From: Tubiluchus corallicola
Taxonomy: Eukaryota; Priapulida; Priapulimorpha; Priapulimorphida; Tubiluchidae
Direction: 5' to 3'
DNA: 64,000 bases
Assembly: GCA_030141605.1 (NCBI GenBank)
Contig: JAQGDQ010000446.1
Location: 118,266-182,265, forward strand
The notes under the pieces were generated by a model. The model saw only the letters and a list, made by a program, of their open reading frames with translations. It searched no databases and was not told where the DNA came from. A program made the position numbers and the translations under genes. How positions within the stretch are numbered: position 1 is the first letter of the stretch; the number at the start of each line of letters is the position of its first letter. Of the stretch, positions 56,454 to 64,000 are shown in pieces.

Positions 56454-56715
56454 TTATTATTATGTCTGCGTTCTTAATACAATGCCACTTGAAGACGATA
56501 ACGACGATTTATCTGAAAAGTAAGTCGTAAAAATGACAAGATAAGGTAGTAAAACCAGAATGTCAAAATTAAACTAGGCCGCTTTTGTATTACAAAGAAC
56601 CGTCATATTACTTCAGTTTCGACCGTCGTATTACAAGTCGGTCAAGCGTTAAATAATCTAATAAAATTGAAATCATTTCACTGTCGAGACGCGACTTTCA
56701 CTGCAAGTTGTTGAC

Positions 56716-56754
56716 ATGGGCGAACTAACGAAAACCCTGCTGCTTTTTGCTACG
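56716..56754 (+). CDS. Repeat protein exon 1 (signal peptide start)
   Basis: ATG, then 12 codons ending in a Leu/Phe-rich core, donor GTAACT, phase 0. Confidence 0.68.
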
Positions 56755-56872
56755 GTAACTATGAAACTTTATGTATATACGCTTGTATTTTGAAACTTCT
56801 CTCTCTTTCTCTCTCGCTTTCCCTCTCTTTCTCTCTCTCTGAACTTTCTCTTTCTCTTTCTCTCTCTCTCTA

Positions 56873-56910
<38 letters not shown>

Positions 56911-56944
56911 TCTCTCAACTTTCTCTCTCTCTCTCTCCTCTCTG

Positions 56945-57018
<74 letters not shown>

Positions 57019-57827
57019 AAACATGAATATTTGTAAAAATTTGAATGGTAATTGTTAGATTGAAAATTGACATTGTATAATAATCATTTTAAAAAATTCA
57101 TTTTTATTTCGTAATTATAATAATCAAAATAAGAAATTCAACGTGGAAAGTACAACAGAGCAGGAAAAAAGAACACTCAGAGAAAGATAACTATCCAGCA
57201 GTTTTGTTCTTGACTGCCCTTTTGGCAATAATATAGCTATAGCCCTCGTTTGTAGAGCTGCAAATTTCCTCATAATTTTTCCAGGCGTTAATTGGCATTG
57301 TGACGGGAGAAGGTTACGGATTTGTTGATGGCTACGGCATAGGAAACAACGGGCCACCAGCTAGAGATTTTTCCAAAGGCTTATATGCAGAACGGGGCGG
57401 ATATTCGCGTGACGGTTACGGAATTGGGAACAACGGGCCGCCTACTAAGGACTTTTCTAAAACGCTCCGGTTTCGTTCGGGACGTGGGCGTGATCAGGGA
57501 TACGGCATAGGCATCAACGGGCCACCCACCCAAAACTTTTCCAAAAATCTCTTCGTTTCCCAAGGCGGTTTCCGGGGAGATGGCTACGGTATTGGCACCA
57601 ATGGACCACCTACAAAAAACTTCTCCAAAAAGCTGGGATTTCGATCTGGAAGTGGTTATGGTAATGACGGCTACGGATTAGGAAACAATGGGCCTCCCAA
57701 TAAAAATTTTAACAAAAACCTGTTCGTTTCGCAAGGTGGATTTCAAAGAGACGGATACGGCCTGGGTACCAATGGGCCTCCCAATAAAGGCTTTGCAAAC
57801 AAGTTGGGGCCCAATAGGCGAATATAG
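56716..57827 (+). CDS. Secreted Gly/Asn/Pro-rich repeat protein, two exons, 193 aa
   Basis: Exon 1 (56716-56754) encodes MGELTKTLLLFAT and ends at a GTAACT donor. Exon 2 starts at 57285 after TTTTTCCAG, in phase 0, and completes a signal peptide (TLLLFATALIGIVTG). The mature part of about 170 aa is six modules of GYGxGxNGPP followed by x3-F-x-K-x-L, at about residues 26, 56, 83, 112, 144 and 175. The linkers alternate between an Arg/Gly/Ser-rich type (FRSGRGRD, FRSGSGYG) and a FVSQGGF type, so the basic unit is a dimer of about 60 aa. No cysteines, basic overall. AATAAA is at 57955-57960. I do not recognise the family. Structural secreted protein (matrix, adhesive, cuticle) fits best; a peptide precursor is less likely because paired basic cleavage sites are scarce. 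Confidence 0.75.
56798..57016. repeat. (CT)n microsatellite in the repeat-protein intron
   Basis: CT/TTTCTC repeats in the sense orientation, upstream of the exon 2 acceptor. Confidence 0.93.
57285..57827 (+). CDS. Repeat protein exon 2
   Basis: Acceptor TTTTTCCAG at 57276-57284. ALIGIVTG, six repeats, stop TAG at 57825-57827. A GTG at 57300 could be mistaken for a start, but the splice acceptor and signal peptide argue against it. Confidence 0.78.
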   Translation, partial: ALIGIVTGEGYGFVDGYGIGNNGPPARDFSKGLYAERGGYSRDGYGIGNNGPPTKDFSKTLRFRSGRGRDQGYGIGINGPPTQNFSKNLFVSQGGFRGDGYGIGTNGPPTKNFSKKLGFRSGSGYGNDGYGLGNNGPPNKNFNKNLFVSQGGFQRDGYGLGTNGPPNKGFANKLGPNRRI

Positions 57828-57954
57828 GTAATTATAATAGATAAGTTATACAAACGCCTTACTTAAGCCAATGCCATGACTGCAGTTACATGTTTCTGAA
57901 ATGTGTATTATATGTCCCTACAGGAGCACAGCAGCATAATTATTGTAAATTCTA

Positions 57955-57960
57955 AATAAA
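57955..57960 (+). terminator. Polyadenylation signal of repeat-protein gene
   Basis: AATAAA 127 bases after the stop codon, followed by a T-rich stretch. Confidence 0.6.
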
Positions 57961-58388
57961 CTTTCTTCTATTTAACTTCTTTTGTTTCTAGCTTTAATTA
58001 GGTCCCAAATGTCAATTGTGTCATAGTGACAGTGTGCATTGTCTAGCTGTTAATGGAACGTAACTGCTAGTTTTTATGGTTATGACAGGCTGTCTAATGC
58101 TTATACGTGTATCATAAAGGTCAATGTATTCTTTGTTTATGATCTGATCAGGTCACCTTCTTAATAGTTACTTCAACGTTTCACAAAACTCTTGTTTGTA
58201 GTTTCCGAAATGCTAGAAAACGAAACCCGGGGTGAGTCTTCAGCGACCAAACATGCAAAAGAGTCAACTTCCGGGAATGAAAATGTTTTTGTTAACAGTA
58301 GCGACGGTGGGTTCGGTTTACAATCATTATCAGGCTGAATATAAAAGCAAATCTTCACTAACATTATCACAAAATATTAACAAAAGTC

Positions 58389-58728
58389 TTAAAGAAGGAC
58401 AGGATGATATTTCATATACTACCCCATTTTCAAGCCCGTTAAAAAGTACGCATTTTAACACAACTGATACTGCAAAAGCGTTTCTGATTATTAGATAATA
58501 GACTAAAAACTTTAGCATTAAATAATTTTTAGCAGCAGAAATATTCCACGAGCGTGTTGCACATGTTTGTGAAACAGAATATTGAAACACAGTGCTACTG
58601 TAAGATATTCAGTGTGTTGTACTTGAAACTAGGCAAGTTTCAAGATAAAAATTCAAATTTCAAATTTACCGCCGTGCTCACGCATTAGCTGTCGAACGTG
58701 TGTAAGCTTGGGTTGGGTTTTGCTTTAA
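58389..58728. mobile_element. PB2 MITE, copy 4 (inverted)
   Basis: TTAA-flanked, ends GGTTTTGCTTTAA. Reverse complement of parts of 23079-23597 and 44699-45338, with an internal deletion. Confidence 0.65.
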
Positions 58729-59306
58729 AAAACTCTGGAGAAATAACGAAGTCAGTGCTAGATACAATGGTAGATTAAATCAGGTACAGCAGGTATAGCT
58801 GTTAAGCAAAGAAATCGTGTAAAACATGGAAAAATTGATTTCTCTATTTAATAGTTACTGTGCTATACCGAATTTCATGCAGTACTGATATACTTATTTC
58901 TGTAATGTTTTAGGCATTTTGTAACTTAACTTTTTGTCATAATGTTACTGAAGATTGCCTTTCGCTCTTATTTTCAAAATTGCAACCAAAACGAATGACG
59001 CCGCTGTTAATGTCGTCAATAATTGTTAATGACGATAATGTTAATTGATAATGTTTTGTATGGTGATTTCATGATTTTATGTAAAACTAGTGACAGGAGT
59101 GAACTATAAGCATTGTTGAGCCTGACGAGTAGCAGGATGGATGATTGCTGGGAAGTTTTGAGAAATTTCGTTTGTCATACTCATCGAAACGTGGTTAAGA
59201 CACCTCGACGGGTTTTTAATATAATCCTAGAGGATTTTCATTTAATAATGGGATAATTATTGAGTGCTAAAACCCTGTTTGCAGATTGCTACATTGTATA
59301 AAGTAC
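58729..59306. other. Intergenic, nothing recognised
   Basis: Unique AT-rich DNA. Confidence 0.5.
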
Positions 59307-59314
59307 GTACTGAC

Positions 59315-59679
59315 TAGGGGTGAGCATTCTCTACCAAAAAGCGAATTAGAATCGAACCGGATTTGTGACTTTCGAATTCGAATTGAGATTGAACGATTTT
59401 CGAACAAGTTTTCGAACCACCAGTAAAAATTAGTCTTACAAAGATCATGTGTATCACTAGATTTTGTTCTGCAATAAAACGACTAGTAATTTGTTTAAAA
59501 TTGTGCACAGAAATCACTGCTAAATTACGCTAATTGCATGATGTTTCAATCGTTATAGTGATCAGGAACATATGTGATTGAAGTGCTGAATTATTCGAAT
59601 CTATAGTTTTGGATTCGAATCGAGTTCGAACTATAAAAACTCGTTCGAATCGAACTCGAACGTTCGATGCTCACCCCTA
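59315..59679. mobile_element. hAT-type MITE (TAGGGGTGAGCAT)
   Basis: TAGGGGTGAGCAT to ATGCTCACCCCTA with a perfect 8-bp duplication GTACTGAC at 59307-59314 and 59680-59687. The interior is rich in TTCGAATTCGAA-type palindromes. Confidence 0.88.
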
Positions 59680-59689
59680 GTACTGACAC

Positions 59690-60335
59690 GTTATAGATAA
59701 TTATGACATATTTATAAGAATGCCTACCATGACAGAATTCCGCTTTGTAAATAGTGTAAAAATGTAAATTAATAAGTTTGTGTTAAATTCACGATTCAGA
59801 TTGTTGTCGTATGCTTGTTATACGTTATTTGAAGGTTTTGTTCAAATATTTTTACTTTTTATCAGTTACAATTTATCCGGTTGTTTTGTCTTTTTCGTTC
59901 CCGACTGAAATTTGTTTGTACGTCTTGCGGGTACATATTGCTTTTAGGATGGGCAAAAAAAACACTGGCCCAGAAAAATATTGCGTATTATGGTGAACAG
60001 AAATATCAGGGCAAAGACAATGTTTAATGGCATTCATCGGTCCAATTTAACACAATCTCTTTGAAGCTGCTTCGTTTTTGTTACTATACTTAATTTAGAT
60101 TGACGTTTCGTGCACTTTGCCTGAGGCTATTCTTGCTTTTAGTTTTGAATAACATTTTCAACAAAAACCAGTGGCTGTACAATATAATTATAATGGGGTA
60201 ATGATAGGATTTACTTACACCAGTTTTAACATTTTGCTTCCAAGTAGTAACATGTATTGTAGACACATTGCAGGCAATGTAGTCTAAACAATTTATTTTC
60301 ATCAGCACCGGTCAGCTAGAAATGTCCCCTGTAAA
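59690..60335. other. Intergenic, nothing recognised
   Basis: AT-rich DNA without recognisable gene or repeat. Confidence 0.5.
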
Positions 60336-61414
60336 GCTCATTTCACACTGAGAACACGCGGCAAATTGCCTCGAGGAGAAATTCCTTGCGGCATTCTTCA
60401 CGAAAATGGAACACATTGTTTTCTATGGTGCAATCCTTCGTGAGCAATTCTGTTGCCTGATAGAAGCTATGCGTCCTCCTCGTGAGGAATTTTGCCGCAT
60501 GGCAGAAACACTGCATGTTCCAGTTTCGTGAGGAATCCTCGCAGTAAACAGTCTTATTAAATTTAACTACTCTGTTACTTGTTTATTATTTAACGAACAA
60601 CAATTAACACATTTCAGCATAAAATCATAAGATTCAATCTTTCTTTTAACAGACTAACGATAAAAGTTTTATAACTGTAACATCGGTGGCAATATTCGTG
60701 AAAAAGGAAAAATGACGCCCGCATAGTGGTTAGCACAGCTTTACTAAAAACAAACCGGTCTAACAGTACACTGACTAGCTTCATTAAATGTACTTTGTAT
60801 ATGAGAAATAGGGCAAATATGACTTGATATAGACAAGGTTGTAAAGTATAAAACACACAAAGAGTAAAATTAATTTGGTTGTATAGTGGATATTGCGTTG
60901 TATTGGTTGTGTATAGCTGCTTATTGAAGCTTGAGGAATGGCAAAGCTATGAAAAGTCTGATTATAAAATGACACGTTCATTAAACATCAACATAATAGA
61001 TATAATAGATAGCAATGCCAACAGCCCCTGATCTGTACGCTCCGGCACCCAGACTCAATCTGAGACTAATTTTCCCAGCTGGAGGCCTCGCACACTTTAT
61101 ATATCGTGCGCGGTGTCCCGACACCTCAATTCCTAGATCACGTAATCACGTGACACCACTCCTCCTTAACTGGCTTCATCATACCAGCATCTATCGACAT
61201 AATTATTTATCATAATCTACTGCTTTTAACATAATTTAACAGGTTCTCTTTACTCAAAGCAGCTGCAGCTAACTGGACACGCGGAAAAAACGCGCAGTTT
61301 TTCTATGAAATGAACTTCCTTGCTGCATCGAATATCGAAAAAAGGTTTTTCTGATTCTCTGACAGCAATTTCGTGCGTCATTTTCCCCCTTTCTGTCCTC
61401 CCTGTGAAATGGGC
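60336..61414. mobile_element. Possible DNA transposon remnant
   Basis: TAAAGCTCATTTCACACTGA and CTCCCTGTGAAATGGGCCTTA are imperfect inverted ends about 1.08 kb apart. No duplication of the target and no transposase found. Confidence 0.35.
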
Positions 61415-61419
61415 CTTAG

Positions 61420-61985
61420 GATCAACGAGGGTCTAAAAAACGTTGAGCTGCGAAATGCAAGATTAGCTAGCAACCTGAAGCGAGCAACGAGTCATAAAAA
61501 GCTCTAGGGTATATGAACTAATGTCATTAACGTGAATAAACGTAACATAAATAAAAGCGAAATCATAACTATGATATCAATATCCAATATCCAGGTCAGT
61601 AAGTGCAGTTCTGAGAAAGTGTGTCAAGCTCTGACGACTCATAAAATTTTGTAATTTATATTCAACGCCATTGTAAATATAGTGTGAGTTGTCTGCATGC
61701 ACACGTACAGTCAAAGGGGAGGAACATCGGATTTTACAGTAGACGCCAAAAAACTTTGAATATAAGTTATATTACTAAGTTATATTACACTTACTTGTTT
61801 GAAAGACATACGTAAGTAAAAAAAGAAAATTCTCAATGTTTGCACCAACTGGTAAAACGTCTGTGTTCCGCTATCCCAAGTTGCACAAAGAAAAACGTGA
61901 CTGGTTCACCAAAGATTATGTGTTAGGCCTACATGTACTAATCTTATTGACAAAACAAAGTAATTGATGCTTTTATTTAGTTAGT
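61420..61985. other. Intergenic, nothing recognised
   Basis: Unique DNA before the terminal array. Confidence 0.5.
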
Positions 61986-61987
61986 GG

Positions 61988-63976
61988 AGTGTGGATCTAC
62001 ACTGTGATCAAAGGAATAGGATCTACACTGTGATCAAAGGAATAGGATCTGCACTGTGATCAAAGGAATAGGATCTACACTGTGATCAAAGGAATAGGAC
62101 CTACACTGTGATCAAAGGAATAGGATCTGCACTGTGAACAAAGGAATAGGATCTACACTGTGATCAAAGGAATAGCATCTGCACTGTGATCAAAGGAATA
62201 GGATCTACACTGTGATCAAAGGAATAGGATCTACACTGTGGTGAAAGGAATAGGATCTGCACTGTGATCAAAGGAAAAGGATCTACACTGTGAACAAAGG
62301 AATAGGATCTACACTGTGATCAAAGGAATAGGGTCTACACTGTGATCAAAGGAATAGGATCTACACTGTGATCAAAGGAATAGGACCTACACTGTGATCA
62401 AAGGAATAGGATCTACACTGTGATCAAGAGAATAGGACCTACACCGTGATCAAAGGCATAGGATCTACACTGTGATCAAAGGCATAGGACCTACACTGTG
62501 ATCAAAGGAATGGGATCTACACTGTGAACAAAGGAATAGGATCTACACTGTGATCAAAGGAAAAGGATCTACACTGTGAACAAAGGAATAGGATCTACAC
62601 TGTGATCAAAGACATAGGACCTACACTGTGAACAAAGGAGTAGGACCTACACTGTGATCAAAGGAATAGGATCTACACTGTGATCAAAGGAATAGGATCT
62701 ACACTGTGATCAAAGGAATAGGATCTACACTGTGATCAAAGGAATAGGATCTACACTGTGATCAAAGGAATAGGACCTATATTGCGATCAAAGGAATAGG
62801 ATCTACACTGTGATCAAAGGAATAGGACCTACACTGTGAACAAAGGAATAGGACCTACACTGTGATCAAAGGAATAGGACCTATATTGCGATCAAAGGAA
62901 TAGGACCTATATTGCGATCAAAGGAATAGGACCTACACTGTGATCAAAGGAATAGGACCTACACTGTGATCAAGAGAATAGGATCTACACTGTGATCAAA
63001 GGAATAGGACCTATATTGCGATCAAAGGAATAGGATCTACACTGTGATCAAAGGAATAGGACCTATATTGCGATCAAAGGAATAGGACCTACACTGTGAA
63101 CAAAGGAATAGGATCTACACTGTGATCAAAGGAATAGGATCTACACTGTGATCAAAGGAATAGGACCTACACTGTGAACAAAGGAATAGGACCTACACTG
63201 TGATCAAAGGAATAGGACCTACACTGTGATCAAAGGAATAGGACCTACACTGTGATCAAAGGAATAGGATCTACACTGTGATCAAAGGAATAGGACCTAC
63301 ACTGTGATCAAAGGAATAGGACCTACACTGTGAACAAAGGCATAGGATCTACACTGTGATCAAAGGAATAAGACCTACACTGTGATCAAAGGAATAGGAT
63401 CTACACTGTGAACAAAGGAATAGGACCTACACTGTGATCAAAGGAATAGGATCTACACTGTGATCAAAGGAATAGGACCTATATTGCGATCAAAGGAATA
63501 GGACCTACACTGTGATCAAGAGAAAAGGACCTACACTGTGATCAAAGGAATAGGACCTACACTGTGATCAAAGGAATAGGACCTATATTGCGATCAAAGG
63601 AATAGGACCTATATTGCGATCAAAGGAATAGGACCTACACTGTGATCAAAGGAATAGGACCTACACTGTGATCAAGAGAATAGGATCTACACTGTGATCA
63701 AAGGAATAGGACCTATATTGCGATCAAAGGAATAGGATCTACACTGTGATCAAAGGAATAGGACCTATATTGCGATCAAAGGAATAGGACCTACACTGTG
63801 AACAAAGGAATAGGATCTACACTGTGATCAAAGGAATAGGACCTACACTGTGATCAAAGGAATAGGACCTACACTGTGAACAAAGGAATAGGACCTACAC
63901 TGTGATCAAAGGAATAGGACCTACACTGTGATCAAAGGAATAGGACCTACACTGTGATCAAAGGAATAGGACATGC
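61988..63976. repeat. 26-bp minisatellite array, about 76 units
   Basis: Unit GGATCTACACTGTGATCAAA plus GGAATA. Variants are CCTATATTGCGATC, TGAACAAAGG and ATCAAGAGAA. It ends just before the window edge with a degenerate unit (GGACATGCATTGATG). A segment of about 230 bp or more recurs with an offset of 702 bp, exactly 27 units. Confidence 0.96.
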
Positions 63977-64000
63977 ATTGATGAAAAGAACAGGTCTCTG

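Noticed and set aside
61015-61215. 66-codon Pro-rich frame
   Set aside because: Inside a probable transposon remnant, no recognisable motif.

Overview
This is a window of a metazoan nuclear genome, most likely from an invertebrate. Genes are split by GT-AG introns, the base composition is AT-rich, and most of the DNA is intron or spacer filled with non-autonomous transposons, solo LTRs, SINE/LINE fragments, minisatellites and microsatellites. There are no bacterial operons, ribosome binding sites or CRISPR arrays. The phylum cannot be fixed from the sequence alone.

Layout. (1) Positions 1-7420, minus strand: the 5' half of a secreted protein built from calcium-binding EGF domains. A start codon at the very end of one exon joins a signal-peptide exon and then at least four phase 1-1 EGF exons. 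The gene runs off the left edge. One EGF exon lies in a duplicated block of about 1.05 kb beside a long fold-back element. (2) 11846-13354, plus strand: an uninterrupted 502-codon ODF2/cenexin-like coiled-coil gene. (3) 19180-52310, minus strand: a complete fatty-acid amide hydrolase (FAAH) gene that I rebuilt from 16 exons (576 aa). All junctions are in phase, and the Ser-Ser-Lys catalytic residues are present. Its introns hold most of the mobile DNA in the window. (4) 38624-39679, minus strand: an intronless class A GPCR nested in FAAH intron 8. (5) 56716-57827, plus strand: a two-exon secreted protein of 193 aa made of six copies of a GYGxGxNGPP module. I recognise no family for it.

Mobile DNA. 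Many insertions are supported by target-site duplications that can be read directly. They comprise four hAT-type families (8-bp duplications), two TTAA-flanked piggyBac-like MITE families, a pogo/Tigger-like TA-flanked MITE, two solo LTRs of one family and a third LTR carrying heat-shock elements (5-bp duplications), a 5S-rRNA-derived SINE (11-13 bp) and RTE-like LINE ends (17-18 bp). Large tandem arrays have units of 15, 26, 29, 38, 42 and 92 bp. Two of them exist as inverted pairs.

The genes do not form an obvious pathway. The EGF gene and the ODF2-like gene are divergent. ODF2 and FAAH are convergent. FAAH and the repeat-protein gene are head to head about 4.4 kb apart. The strongest candidates for something undescribed are the GYGxGxNGPP secreted protein, and the LTR with two trimeric heat-shock elements that sits antisense about 50 bp from FAAH exon 6.
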